A stretch of DNA of 64,000 bases from Sesamum alatum (GCA_034509735.1 JACGWO010000012.1:22783188-22847187), one strand, 5' to 3'. Positions 21,983 through 34,728 are shown, counted from the first letter of the stretch. The notes: generated by a model not told the origin, from the sequence alone. Program-made: numbers and translations.

Positions 21983-23087
21983 AGGGTAAATTGCAATTTA
22001 CCCTCATGTGTTAGGAAGAAATGGCAATTCACCCCCTTGTGAATTTTTTTTTAGCAGTTTACCCCTCTTTATTTTAGAAAAAGGAGCAAAATACCCCCTT
22101 ATGGCATGAGGTGTGCAACACGCGCGTCATCTGCGATTTTCCTTCATTTTTTCTTATAAAATTACTTTTATGCCCAAAATGAGGACTATTAGATCTTGTT
22201 ATATATATATATCAACGGTTGAGATTTTGATAATCAAATCAATGGCCTACATTTTTCTTAATTTAGATCGAACGGTCTATATTGATTTGTAAATAAATGG
22301 CTCAAATCTATTTAAATTAGATATATGGCTCACATTTATTCAAAATATAAAAATAAATTTATAAACTATAAAAATAATATTTATAATAAATAAATTATAT
22401 ATATACATATACATACAATATATACACACATACATACATACAATATTAGTAAAAAAACTAAAAATTTCACAAAATAATTTCTTCGGCCGCCGATTTGAGA
22501 GGAGGGGAAGCGGCAGCCGGCGATGAGGGGAGGAGCTGCAGAGGCGGGAGTGGGGGAAGAGCGCACAGAGGCGGGGCGGGGGGGAGGAGCGCGGTGGTGG
22601 GAGCGACGAAGGTGGAGACGGGGCCGGGGGGAGGAGCGCACATAGGCGGGGCGGACGGAGGTAGAGTCACCGACCGCCGACGGGGGAGGGCGCTGGTGGT
22701 TCAGAGAGGGGGCGCCGACCGGCGACGAGGTGACGGAGAAGGCGGCTGCCGGACTGGTCTGCACATATATAAATATATATTGTGTATATGTATAAATATT
22801 ATATATTACACTTTTATAAAATATATATTAATACTTATTTTTTATATAATTATATATATAGTTAAATATGGGCCGTTCATCTATAAAGATAAGATCTAAG
22901 GGTTGATGATAAAGATAGAAATAAAAAAATAAAAATATGTAAATAGCGCATGTATTACACAGCTCGCGTGAAGGGGGCATTTTGCTTTCTTTTATTACAA
23001 CATAAGGGGGTAAAATTGCTAAAAAAAATTCATAGAGGGGTGAATTGCCATTTTCCCTAACACAGAAGGGTAAATTGCAATTTGCCC
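21983..23087. mobile_element. long M1-family element copy C with GC-rich core
   Basis: Terminal inverted repeats of roughly 150 bp are visible. The left arm has 'ggtaaattgcaatttaccc', 'ggcaattcacccccttgtg' and 'agcagtttacccctc', and the right arm has the reverse complements in the mirrored order. The flanks TTTAGAAAA at 21974-21982 and 23088-23096 form a 9-bp (possibly 10-bp) duplication. Inside, AT-rich shoulders surround a core at about 22485-22760 that is very GC-rich with G and A heavily on the plus strand. Frames cross this core on both strands because stop codons are rare in such composition, but none shows a domain. I read it as a non-autonomous Mutator-like element. Confidence 0.75.
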
Positions 23088-23104
23088 TTTAGAAAAAATA
23101 TTAA

Positions 23105-23341
23105 CCGTCCTGACACGTCTTTTCTATATCTATATAATAAATTATTTTTTATATTTTAAAATATATTATAAATAAAAAATATATATTAATTGGGTAGTAA
23201 TTTAATGTGAAATTTAAGAAATTGAATAAATTAATTATCTTATCGATTGCAGAGCAGTTTTGAGACACAAAAAATTGGTGCAACAATGTAAAAATGCCAA
23301 TTCGTGTTTATAGCACTTTTTTTTTAAAATAATAATATAGA
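23105..23341 (-). repeat. Helitron-like dispersed repeat copy
   Basis: Words such as 'ctatataataaattatttt' and 'aaattgaataaattaattatc' match the body of the candidate Helitron at 18647-18931 in the same orientation, and the minus-strand end TCTATATTATTATTTT resembles a Helitron 5' end. I could not find the CTAG hairpin end, so the copy may be truncated. Confidence 0.4.
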
Positions 23342-23643
23342 TAAAGGTAAATTCGCACTGCCGCCCGTACTTAATGGTTTGGTTACCATTTAGAATTTTT
23401 TTTTAAAAAATACAAAATTGAACTGGAAAATATATAAAAATTATTATTATTTCTAAAATTGAATATATATAATGAAGGAAATAAAAAATAGTATGGGAGT
23501 TAATGCAATTAAAGTGATAGAAACCTCAAAATGACTGTTGTGATTTTTCTTACGTTTGTTTATAGCAAGTCTTTATTTATCTTACAAATTTATTTTGATA
23601 TATCGGATATCTATTGATGTGTTGTCTTTATACATTACTATAC

Positions 23644-24015
23644 TGATGTGGTTGTAGTTTTGAGTCGAAGAATGAATGCGAAAATTATTCACGACACACC
23701 AATACTTCTCAAGTCCGATTTTTCGTCTAGTGAAAGAGTTGAGAGAGAGCATATTGAATGTGTAGTCAAATCATGAATAATAATCCCCTTTTAAAAAATA
23801 ATATATGAAATATTTATAGTGGTATTGAGAATTTTATGGTGTTTTATGGTGTATATCATTGTTATGTGACTTACATACATAAGAAAATTACTTTTATACG
23901 TACCCTCATAAATAAATACATAATACTAATATGCCCATCATATACTATACTATACTAATAGTAAGTCCCAAGTGTTATCCATTATATTTTGTACCTCTAA
24001 GTATACCTATAGTCG
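23644..24015 (-). repeat. LTR of gypsy-like element (left copy)
   Basis: This segment of about 372 bp is a direct repeat of 26093-26457. Both begin TGATGTGGTTGT and share 'ccattatattttgtacctct' up to the end CCTATAGTC. The copies differ by many substitutions, so the element is old. On the minus strand this is the 3' LTR. Confidence 0.8.
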
Positions 24016-25409
24016 TCTTTATCGAAGTTGCCTCAATGGATGATTTTGCTCGTATCCTGGAGTTGATCTTTTAAAAACTTCATGGGGGGCAAAGTCCCTA
24101 TGGCAATATTCTTGACGATCTCAAGTTCCATCTGTTGGGACATTGCCTCAAAAGATACTTGCTCATGTCCCGGAGTTGATCTTTTACCAATTTCAAGGGA
24201 TGCAAAGTTTTCGGGGCAATATTTTTTACGAGGATCTCAATGAAGTTTCGTCTATGGGGTCCTAGGGCGACGCCAATTTTTGTCTATGGTCCTTTTGAAA
24301 CTTCTTGGATCACTATTTTTTTTTTGTTGAGACTACGGTTAGAAATTAACATCATTACCTAGAGTTCGCATTAAAAAGTCTTAAGGGAAATCAAAAGGGG
24401 AGAAGGATATGTTGAGCTCTTACTCGAGCGTTCGCTTATTACAAGTGAATACCCATAAGATAATTTTTCCTGCTATGCGAACTTAAGGTTACTACTTCGT
24501 GGAGAGAGAGTCTTTTCCCGCCGATCCCTCTAAGATCATGAGATGACTTTTACATGGGGTGCGCGGACTCGCCTCCCCTCCCTTCGAGCTTGGCGCATGG
24601 CTCGAGCTCATCATGGAGTCGCGGCCTATAGCTCGCCATAGGCTGCACGACCGCATCCTCCTAGTCAAATTGGCATTCTCGTGGATATTGGTTGACATAT
24701 TCTTTCAAGTGTCCCTGCTAGATCAATTTCTCTATCTCATTTTGGAGGTGATGCCATTCCTCAGTTGTATGCCCGATATCATGGTGGAAGCGGCAATATT
24801 TGTTGGACTTTAGCCTCTTAGGATTCTCCTTCATTTTTCTCAGCCATCGGTCAATCAGGCCTTGTTGCTCCGCCACGACTAATACTTCTCCACCAGGACG
24901 TTCAGAGGGGTGTAGTACGTAAATCCGGCGGGGGGTACATGCTTATGTTTCTCCTTCTTCCACGGCTCATTTTCTTCCACTCAACCCTTCCTCTTGACAC
25001 TAAGGGTAGGATCCGCAACTTGGGATTCCTCGATTTTGATGTACTTTTGCAATCGTAGGAGTAAGTTTTCCAAAGTGCCCAAGAGTTTTCAAGCTATAGA
25101 CTATTTGAACCTTCCCAGAAGCAAGTTTTGCTTGATAATGCTAGCCAACAACTCGTGGTTGACGTGGGGCATCTCATGCACGGCCTCCATGAATCTCTGA
25201 ACGCAATCCCTCAACAATTCCATTTCCTTATGGCGGATAGTGAAAAGTTATGCTGCTATTTTTGGGACTTTCTTGTTCATAGAGAAGTAGTGTAAAAAAC
25301 GTAGGGTCAGCTGCTTGAGGCTGGAGATATTTTCAGCTGTCAGTTGATTGAACCAAGCTAGAGCACATTGTAAGCGTAGTGCGGAAGACCTTGCAGTAGG
25401 CGACATCAC

Positions 25410-25784
25410 TCAAGTTATACCAATCAATTTTAGTATAAAATTGTCTGTGTGCTCTTGTGGGTCTCGCGTTCCATCATACTCGGAGAGGTTTGGCACTTTA
25501 ACACCCGTTGGAAGTGCCCGCGCTAGGATTGCCTTGTAGAAAGGGCTACGTCTTGGAGGAGCCACGACCAAGGGGAAATAAGGGTCTTCTACTCCCCTTG
25601 AGAGTATCAGTGTTGTGGGTTGCCTTGGCTGCGGGGGGAGTTGATCTTGTTCCTGGGCAACCTCCAGTCTAGAGACTCTGCTATTCACCTCCTCCCGCCT
25701 CTGCTCGTTCTCTTTGGAAGCCGAGGACTCTTCTTGACTTCGACGAGGAGAAGGAGGGACAGGTTCATCAGGTGATAGTTGCAA
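25410..25784 (-). pseudogene. gag fragment of the gypsy-like element
   Basis: This open stretch of 124 codons contains a Pro/Arg/Glu-rich linker followed by the conserved gag entry phrase GVKVPNLSEYDGTRDP and HTDNF, which in gypsy elements opens the capsid-like region. It is out of frame with the upstream fragment at 26092-25823 and runs into a stop just downstream, so no full gag is made. Confidence 0.65.
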
Positions 25785-26092
25785 ATTGAGCTATCGCCTG
25801 CGCAGTTGCTCGATTGAATGTGTCATGGATCAGTGCTAGTAAGGCCTCTTGCGTCAACTAGACCATCGGTCCTTCGGGTGGAACTCCTTTGGGGGGGGGG
25901 GGGGGGGCGTGATTCCCTTCGGGGAGGTGGTGCTTGTTCTTGGCTGGGGTGGAGACTGTCCACGGGGTGGGTATTGCTCTGCTCCGTTTTCGTATGTTTC
26001 ATGGGCAATGTCCGCCCCCTGAACATTCTCAAGCTCGTGACTTGGTTTGCATTCTCAATGTCGGGGTAATGGTTTCCCATAGATGGAGCCAA

Positions 26093-26457
26093 TGATGTGG
26101 TTGTGTTTTTGAGTCAAAGAGTGAATGGGGAAATTACCCACGACTCACCAATACTTTCCAAGTCCGATTTTTTGTCTAGTGAGCAAGTTTTTTAGAGAGG
26201 GAGTATTGAATGTGTAATCAAATTATGAATAGTAACCCCCTTTTAAAAAATAATATATGGGGTATTTATAGTAGTATTGGGAGTTTTATGGTGTGATATG
26301 ATGTATATTTTTGTTACGTGGGTTATATAAAAAATTACTTTTATACCCTCATAGATAAATACATATTACTAATATGTCCATCATATACTATACTACACTA
26401 ATATAAGTCGCAAGTGTTATCCATTATATTTTGTACCTCTAAGTATACCTATAGTCA
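26093..26457 (-). repeat. LTR of gypsy-like element (right copy)
   Basis: This is the direct repeat partner of 23644-24015, ending CCTATAGTCA. On the minus strand it is the 5' LTR and is immediately followed by the primer-binding-site-like sequence. Confidence 0.8.
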
Positions 26458-29215
26458 TATTCGCGCTCATGTAACAAAAATTTCCCTAATAAAATAATTT
26501 GGTAGGACGAAATGGCCCTTCGACCTTCTAAAATCTTTTCATTTTCCTCCGTCAAATATGTTTATTACTCTCATGACCCCCCCCACCCCCCCCCCCCCCC
26601 CCCCCATTTTTTTTTTAGTGAATTTGAACTTTTATTAAAAACTTTTATATGAGAATTAATATTTTTGTAAACAATTACATAAAAAAAATAAGAATTGTAA
26701 ACTTGTAGATTTTCTACAAGTTTCTTTACTAAATAAAAAATATACTTGAATAAGATTTGTCTTAAATAAGATCTTTTTAATAATAATTCGAATTATTTTA
26801 TAGGTTGGGCTAAATGATGAGGACATTTTCATCATAGATATCATGGTCAATATTATCAGTGGGTTTTTTGTTACCTTTTATATTTTAGGGGTGAATGTGT
26901 CTATAAGCATTCTTCCGGAATGAAATGTGTATTTATCTCTTATATTTATGCTTATGAACTACTAACTATGTAAATATAATTTTGATTTTAATTTATTTTT
27001 TTTCCTTAATACATCAATTGTTTTTTTTTTTAATCTTAAATCAAGATCACTTAAGGGGCAAAAACAACTCGAAGCCAGGTGAAATCGCACCTTTAATTCT
27101 AATTAGTGTGTGTAGCACACCTAAATGTTTGTACAATTAATTAAAAACTTAAATATTATAATTGTTACTTCTTTAAAATATATATATTAGTTAAATAAAA
27201 AAAATATTAAAAACATAAAAGACGTGGGATTATTGACGGAAGAGTGGGAGGAGAAAAAGAAACGTATAAGTTGAGAGAGAGAGAATTGAAGGTTGAGGGA
27301 AAAAAAGGAAATAATTTAAAAAATACAAAGCGACATACAAAAAAATTTGAGACACTAAAGAGGTATTCTCCAATTATAGTAAAGTATAGATATATACACA
27401 ATCAATTTCAATTTCTATTTTTCAAAATCGTCTATGGCCCAATGTGAATAGTTGAACCATCAAGGAATCATAGATAAATTGATAAATAGACCAAAATTTG
27501 AAAAAACCTATGAAATCGTCCTGATACACTCTTAAAATGGAGACAGTTCATACAAAATTTTGTATCTGCAAAAATAATTACGAAGCAAGAAAAGATATGG
27601 ATAAAATGAAATTTATTGATTTAGATAAAAACTGAATACAATCTCTGGTTTGATTATAATCTCCTGATTCTTTTGTATGAATATGGATCCAAGGTTTAAA
27701 AGTGTGTTCTTGGATGTGAATACGTAATATCCTCCGAATTTGTGGAGCAAATTTCGTGTCACGTTGAAACTTGGTACCAAGGCTTGAAGATTTGATACCG
27801 AGATTTGGTACCAAAGAGGATATTTGTATTCAGTTTAGGTTGACCCTTCAAGATGCATCAGACCCAAATTTAATGTGCGTTTATGAAATTATTGTCTTAT
27901 AACAGAAAATCCAATTTTCTCATAAATTTTTATTTTGGGACCTAATTATTACCCAATTAATTTGAACTTTAATTAATAATTTATTCTAAAAATATTTTAA
28001 TGTCAACAAATACCACGTTCAAACAAGTAGTTTAAACTCAACATTAATGGTGTGGTGCGGAGGTTTCATACCAAATTCACAAGATAACTTTGTTCTAGCA
28101 AAGATTCAAGTATTTTTTCCAAATATGAAAGCTAAAATAGATTGAATTTTGCAATGATTCCCCATCACATCAACTATAGAATATAGCCAAAGCAATTGGT
28201 GGTGGCGTGGAGAAGGAGAAGTAGCCTTTTTTCTTTGCCAATAATAATAATAATAATAATGCATAATAATTGATAATAACAAAAGTATGTAACCCCACAA
28301 ATTGCTTGATATTTTCATTTTCCATCTTAACTTATGGCCCTACTTTTTCCAAGTCTCACTTTTTAGCCCTTACTCCTTTTTTTTTTTTTTTTTTCATTTT
28401 TTGTAACTATCTCATATATCACGCTATTTTTATTACTATAAATATATATATAATATATATAAATATCTATTATTATATGATTGAAACGAGTACGTATGCT
28501 TTGGTGTTTTTTAGTCATTGGATAATTTTTTTCGCTTATTTTTTCTCTTTCTCTCTGTAATTCTACGTGTTTTCTTTTTTAATCTTATCTCATTTATTTA
28601 TTTTTTCTGATCTTCTTTTGTAGTTTTAATGTATTATTTAAATTATTTAAATGTATCACACGTACTAGTCAATTACATAAGAATATTTAACACGTGGTCA
28701 GGTAAATTGAAGGAGACAAAGACAATTGTTATACGTAATTTTTTTAATTATGTATTGCGATTTTAATTGAATTTTAGGTCTACGTCCAATAATGCTGGTT
28801 TGTTTTATTTATAATTTTTATTTGTAAATATTTTGAGATACCCCTATTTAATGCTGAAAATTGAATAAATTTTCATGTAATAGTTATTTTTATTTCTTTT
28901 TCATAATTCAAGAAACATCAAAATAATTTTCTTGCTTAGATATTCCCATGTTTAACTTCTAGCAGCACCCTTGGAGAGCAGCCAATGAGAGTTTAGGCAA
29001 CAAGGGGCAAAATAGGCAACAAGGGGCAAAATTCTCAGCCGTCAAGTACTCGAATCCAACGGCTCTCATAAGTTTTGGAGCGATATTTTTCTCTGTATGA
29101 CGGTGCAGTGTGGTCAATGGACGTAGCGTATAGGAAAAAAGAAAGGTATACGTGAAGATAAAAATAAAAATAAAATAAGAAAAAAATATCGACGAAGAGA
29201 GAGTGAGAGAGGAAG
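26458..29215. other. intergenic, no gene seen
   Basis: This AT-rich stretch has long homopolymer runs (a C tract at about 26578-26606, T tracts at about 28379-28395) and an (AAT)n run near 28242-28261. Short frames here have no start context or homology that I recognise. The part from about 28960 onward becomes GC-richer and is probably the proximal promoter of the ClpC gene. Confidence 0.45.
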
Positions 29216-29219
29216 CAAT

Positions 29220-30429
29220 TATCATCCACATCTATCTATATCTCTCTTGTATATCTATATCTCTTTTGCCCCTTCGCTCTTGGAAATCCGACCGACCATT
29301 TTAGGGTCTCTCCTCTTTCTCTCTCTAAAACTCCAGAGACCCTTTTCCTGTTCTCTTTATATATATATTTTTTTTTTTTTTTTTTGGTATTCGCCTTGTT
29401 TCTTAATTTTGATTCTATCCGGGACCTTCGTTGATTGTCCGTTCAGGTGAGGTGTTCTTGTTCTTGACCCGATTAGGCGACTTGGGTTTCAATTTTGAGT
29501 TACGGGTTTTGTGTTAGTTTGAGGAATTTGGGCTTTTGTTTGGAAAATATCTGGTCTTTTTGGAGTGGCTGGGGAGATATTGTAATTTGAAGTTGGTGTA
29601 GTTGTTTTTCTTGGATTGAATTATGTGTAATCTTAATTGTTTTCTGTTTAGTTCTGCAGCTGTGATGGGATGTTAGCTATTACGATGGAGCTGTGTGTGG
29701 ATTGTGTGTTTTTAGTGCGTGTTAGTGAAGTTGTGAGCATAATCAACGGTTTAGTCTGTTGTGTATTGAACGTGGATAATGTTTGGATTTCATTTGAAAG
29801 AATTTGGGTCCAAGTGGATTCTGTTCTTGCCCAAAAGTTTCTAGTGGGTTTTTGGTTGATGTGTTGACTTTTTGCAAAATAAATTGGGTGGTAATGGTTC
29901 AAGTGAATTCTGGTTGATTATATGTGTACTTTTCGGAATATGAATTGCATGGTAATGCTTGAACTTGCGAAGTTCAAGTGCTTATCATAGAATCTCGTTA
30001 CCCATCGGATCCTGTGTTAATCATTTTGTCATGAATTAGGAACACTGTGTTATCATCTTCACATGAATTAGGCAATTGATTTATGGGATATGAAAGTTTA
30101 ATAGCATAGTTCCCTTTCGATTACACACTTTCTGTTGTTCTATGGGGAAGAATTTGATGAATATGAAGTTTAACTTTTGAATATTTTTTGTCATTTCCTG
30201 GTCTGAAGATGCAAAGTAGATAAAATTAGCAGAATAAATTAATGATACCTGCATACAAACGTTACACGTGATCAGAATAGAGTAGCAGATTGTTTTTACT
30301 ATTGCCTTTCCATGGGTTTTTATGCACTAAGTTCGGATATTTCATATCTGGAATGTTATTACTATGAGCTGTTTTGCTCCCAGCTATCTGATTGATATTG
30401 ACACGTATGCAGACCCTTTATAGGAGGAT
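29220..30429 (+). promoter_or_regulatory. ClpC 5' leader with an intron
   Basis: A CT-rich leader-like segment (about 29230-29446) ends at a good donor CAG/GTGAGG, and a good acceptor TATGCAG/ACCC lies at 30412, only 17 bases before the start codon. The intervening stretch of about 966 bp (29447-30412) is T-rich and non-coding, typical of a leader intron. Long first introns in the 5' leader are common in highly expressed plant housekeeping genes. Exact transcript ends are inferred. Confidence 0.6.
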
Positions 30430-33400
30430 ATGGCGCGTGCTTTAGTTCAATCTACCAATTTGCCATCTTCAGTTGGTTTTGTAAATAATGGACAGTTCGA
30501 GGGATCTAACAAAACAAAAAAGGCGTCAACAATGCTCTGCAATTCATGGACGGCTCCCGTAAGGATGAGAAGTTTCTCAGGACTGCGCGGAGCTAATGCT
30601 TTGGACGTAATGGTGCAGAGAAGTGGCCAGACACTCCAATCAAAGGTAGCTGCAACCAACTTTGGCAAGCGAGGAAGAAAACTAAGAATGGCACCACGAG
30701 CCATGTTTGAGCGCTTCACTGAAAAAGCAATAAAAGTCATTATGCTTGCACAAGAGGAGGCAAGACGGCTTGGCCATAATTTCGTTGGAACTGAGCAGAT
30801 CTTGCTGGGGCTTATTGGCGAGGGCACAGGCATTGCTGCTAAGGTCCTCAAGTCCATGGGTATAAATCTCAAAGATGCTCGAGTAGAGGTGGAGAAAATA
30901 ATTGGACGTGGTAGTGGATTTGTTGCTGTGGAGATACCTTTTACTCCTCGTGCAAAACGTGTTTTAGAACTCTCGCTAGAGGAAGCCCGTCAGCTTGGTA
31001 ACTTGTTTTACAGTTTCTTCTTGTGGGTTCTTTTTCAAGATTATATTATTAAATTGCCTTGGTGACTTACTACTGGATTTACTTGTTTTTTCTTGGTTGC
31101 TGATTGGGATTCGACTGAGTCACTAGCTTGTACTTCGTAGTTTTATTTTATTTATCTTCTCACTACCTCTCTTCATGCCTGTAACTGTAGATACAACATT
31201 GAGTGATGTTCTTTCCACTTCAATTTTTGATTGTCAAAAAGATGCAATCTTTGTATGGGCATGTGCAGTTTGGTGATCTAAGTGTAGATGTTGGCAACTC
31301 CTATTGTTTCAGGTCACAATTACATAGGTTCGGAGCACTTGCTGCTGGGATTGCTGCGTGAGGGTGAAGGTGTGGCTGCCCGCGTCCTTGAGAATTTAGG
31401 TGCCGACCCCAGTAATATTCGAACTCAGGTCAGTATCACTCTCTCTATATCTACTGTTTACGTATTTTGTTATTACTCTCTGACTGGGGGAAGTCTGTTG
31501 GCCAAGTAGGTTATTAGAATGGTGGGTGAGAGTGCAGAGGCTGTTGGTGCTGGTGTTGGAGGTGGAACCTCAGGCAACAAGATGCCTACACTAGAGGAGT
31601 ACGGTACCAATTTGACCAAGCTAGCAGAGGAGGTAAATTTCTCAATTTCCTATTTCTGATGTTAAGTTATTACTGAGATTTGATCCAAACTGGTCCTCTT
31701 GATATTTTTTAGGGTAAGCTAGACCCTGTTGTTGGGAGGCAGGACCAGATTGAACGTGTCACTCAAATTTTGGGACGGCGCACTAAAAATAATCCTTGTC
31801 TCATTGGAGAACCTGGTGTGGGGAAAACAGCCATTGCAGAGGGTCTTGCTCAGAGAATAGCCAATGGCGATGTTCCAGAGACAATTGAGGGGAAAAAGGT
31901 TAGCTGCTAATGACAGCCTTCATTACAAGATAACCGTATAAACGTGCTGATTCTAGTTCTTGCTAATTGTTCATTTTCTGCAAGTGCTCTAGTAAAGCTG
32001 ATTTAGAACATAGACAACATAGGCGAGCATATGTAGTTGGTCTTTTGCTTATTAGTTTGTCATTGTTATGTTTCAGTTGAATGCCGCTGTTACACTGGAA
32101 TTGCAATTTTTGTATAGCAGAGTGCTGTTCAGTTTCTCTTCTGAGGATTTTCATCAAAGTTGTAAATGTTTCTTATGGATTATTTCAGGTTATAACTTTG
32201 GATATGGGTCTTCTCGTTGCTGGAACGAAGTATCGTGGTGAATTTGAAGAAAGATTAAAGAAGCTGATGGAGGAAATTAAGCAAAGTGATGAAATTATAC
32301 TCTTCATTGATGAGGTACACACATTGATTGGAGCAGGAGCTGCAGAAGGGGCAATCGATGCTGCAAACATCTTGAAGCCCGCTTTAGCTCGGGGTGAATT
32401 ACAGGTTAGCTAAAGATATATAAGCCGTCAAATGTGAATAGTTGCATTGGTTTACATCATCTGCTAATCACACTCTTTAAGATTTTGATAAGATATTGTT
32501 CAAGAATCTGAAGCAAAGTAACACAATCTTTTGCCTCTGTGATGTCTGTCAACCTCATCTTCCTCGTCTCTGTTCTCCGTTTCCACGTTCCCAGTTGTAC
32601 AGCTAAGCTTTGCTTCACCAAAATCATAGCGGTGTTTCTCAAAATGATTGTAGCTTCAAGATTTAATGCTGATCTGGTTATTATGCAATTGCATTTATAG
32701 GCAATGCCTTATTATACCTTTTTTCCCATATAGTTTAAGATGTTATTTCACTATTGTGTAATTTTCATGTCTGTGCAAATCTGAATATGATGTACTTGCA
32801 GTGTATTGGGGCCACCACACTGGATGAGTACAGAAAGCACATCGAGAAGGATCCAGCACTAGAAAGAAGGTTTCAACCTGTCAAGGTCCCTGAACCCACT
32901 GTGGATGAAACTATTCAGATTCTTAAAGGACTTCGGGAACGATATGAGATTCACCACAAGCTTCGTTACACTGATGAATCTCTAGTTGCTGCTGCGCAGT
33001 TGTCGTATCAATACATCAGGTAATTAGTTTTGCTATGATTTATCCATACATGTTCCTACTTGGTCCTCCTATAGTAGAAAGATGGCTTATAGGTGTTATC
33101 TTCCTGCTGTTCATGGATGTCATTTGCCATTTTCGATCCTAGATATAGTCATACCGAGCACCAACATGTTGCCCCTTGACACTATTTTGCAATGTTTCAG
33201 TGATCGTTTCTTGCCCGATAAAGCAATTGACTTGATTGATGAAGCTGGGTCCCGAGTTCGACTTCGTCATGCACAGGTAGGTTCATCTTTTAGAACTGGA
33301 TGCAATCATTTTTCAGTGAAATCTATAATGGTGCCTTTGTCCTTTCCAGCTCCCCGAGGAAGCCCGAGAACTTGAGAAAGAGCTCAGGCAGATAACAAAG

Positions 33401-34728
33401 GAGAAGAACGAATCTGTCCGAAGTCAAGACTTTGAGAAGGTTAGCTACATATTCACAAATCATGACAATTATGCCAATGGGATAGTCTTAGCTTAGTTAA
33501 AATTTGAGTCTAAAAGTTATCTCTAATGATTTTAATAAATTCGTAGGCTGGGGAACTACGTGACAGAGAAATGGATCTTAAGGCACAGATATCTGCTCTT
33601 ATTGACAAAAATAAGGAGATGACCAAGGCAGAAAGTGAAGCAGGGGATGGAGGTCCCCTCGTCACAGAAGTTGACATTCAGCACATTGTTTCTTCTTGGA
33701 CCGGCATTCCGGTGGAGAAGGTGTCAACTGATGAATCCGATCGCCTCCTCAAGATGGAGGAGACACTCCACAGGAGGGTCATTGGGCAGGATGAAGCCGT
33801 CAAAGCCATTAGTCGTGCTATCCGTCGTGCCCGTGTTGGGCTCAAGAATCCCAACCGGCCTATTGCTAGCTTCATCTTTTCTGGTCCAACTGGTGTGGGG
33901 AAATCAGAACTAGCAAAAGCCTTGGCTGCATACTACTTTGGATCTGAAGAAGCCATGATCCGACTTGATATGAGTGAGTTCATGGAGAGACACACTGTTT
34001 CAAAGCTAATCGGATCACCTCCCGGTTATGTTGGTTACACTGAGGGCGGACAGCTGACCGAGGCCGTGCGACGACGTCCTTATACTGTTGTTCTTTTCGA
34101 TGAAATTGAGAAGGCCCATCCCGATGTCTTCAACATGATGCTTCAAATTCTGGAAGACGGAAGGTTGACGGACAGCAAAGGTAGAACGGTGGACTTCAAG
34201 AACACACTTCTGATCATGACATCAAATGTCGGAAGCAGTGTGATCGAGAAGGGAGGCCGTCGTATAGGTTTTGACCTGGATTACGACGAGAAGGACAGCA
34301 GTTACAACCGGATCAAGAGCTTGGTGACGGAGGAGCTGAAACAGTATTTCCGGCCCGAATTCTTGAATAGATTGGACGAGATGATCGTATTCCGACAGCT
34401 TACCAAGCTGGAGGTGAAGGAGATAGCAGACATTATGCTTAAAGAGGTGTTTGAGAGACTGAAATCAAAGGACATCGAACTCCAGGTGACTGAAAGGTTC
34501 AGAGACAGAGTTGTTGAAGAAGGATATAACCCGAGCTACGGAGCCAGACCACTGAGACGAGCTATCATGAGACTCTTGGAGGACAGCATGGCTGAGAAGA
34601 TGCTCGCCCGTGAAATCAAAGAAGGCGATTCAGTCATCGTGGATGTTGATTCTGACGGCAACGTGATAGTTCTCAATGGCAGCAGCGGTGCTCCTCCAGA
34701 ACCGTCCCCTGAGCCCATTGTGGTGTAA
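30430..34728 (+). CDS. ClpC: plastid Hsp100 chaperone ClpC
   Basis: ClpC is an AAA+ unfoldase of the chloroplast stroma that feeds proteins to the ClpP protease and associates with the import machinery. Nine coding exons with GT-AG borders are 30430-30997, 31313-31428, 31510-31632, 31713-31898, 32189-32404, 32802-33019, 33201-33276, 33350-33439 and 33547-34728. They total 2775 nt, or 924 aa, against about 929 in Arabidopsis ClpC1. Residues 1 to about 90 form a Ser/Arg-rich transit peptide, followed by the mature start around [20 protein letters not shown]. Next come two Clp_N repeats (about 95-245), AAA-1 with Walker A GEPGVGKT at 301-308 and Walker B LFIDE at 369-373, a middle coiled/UVR region (about 500-560), and AAA-2 with GPTGVGKS at 644-651 and LFDE at about 714-717. 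The ClpP-docking IGF loop is at 771-773. All key residues are present, so the gene appears functional. Confidence 0.97.

Larger units (their letters stand above)
23644..26457 (-). mobile_element. non-autonomous gypsy-like LTR retrotransposon, gag remnant only
   Basis: Two LTRs of about 370 bp bound 2.1 kb of internal DNA. Next to the right LTR the minus strand reads TTGGCTCCATCTATGGGAA, which resembles the primer-binding-site context of plant Ty3/gypsy elements. Minus-strand frames 26092-25823 and 25784-25410 look like the N-terminal and central parts of a gag polyprotein (phrase KVPNLSEYDGTRDPQEH). Further on, around 24690-24790, a broken zinc-knuckle-like segment (HHDIGHTTEEWHHLQNE) is interrupted by stops and frameshifts. 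No protease, reverse transcriptase or integrase is present, so it is either internally deleted or a TR-GAG-type element. The flanks TATAC and TATTC match at 4 of 5 positions. Confidence 0.75.

Noticed and set aside
22381..22899. Long overlapping open frames (127 and 134 codons) on both strands
   Set aside because: They cross the GC-rich core of an M1 element, where stop codons are rare by composition. The translations are low-complexity Pro/Arg/Ser or Gly/Arg with no domain.
24559..24813. Plus-strand 84-codon frame
   Set aside because: It is antisense to the degraded gag/zinc-knuckle region of the gypsy-like element.
30447..30872. 141-codon minus-strand frame opposite ClpC exon 1
   Set aside because: Antisense shadow of the real plus-strand ClpC exon.
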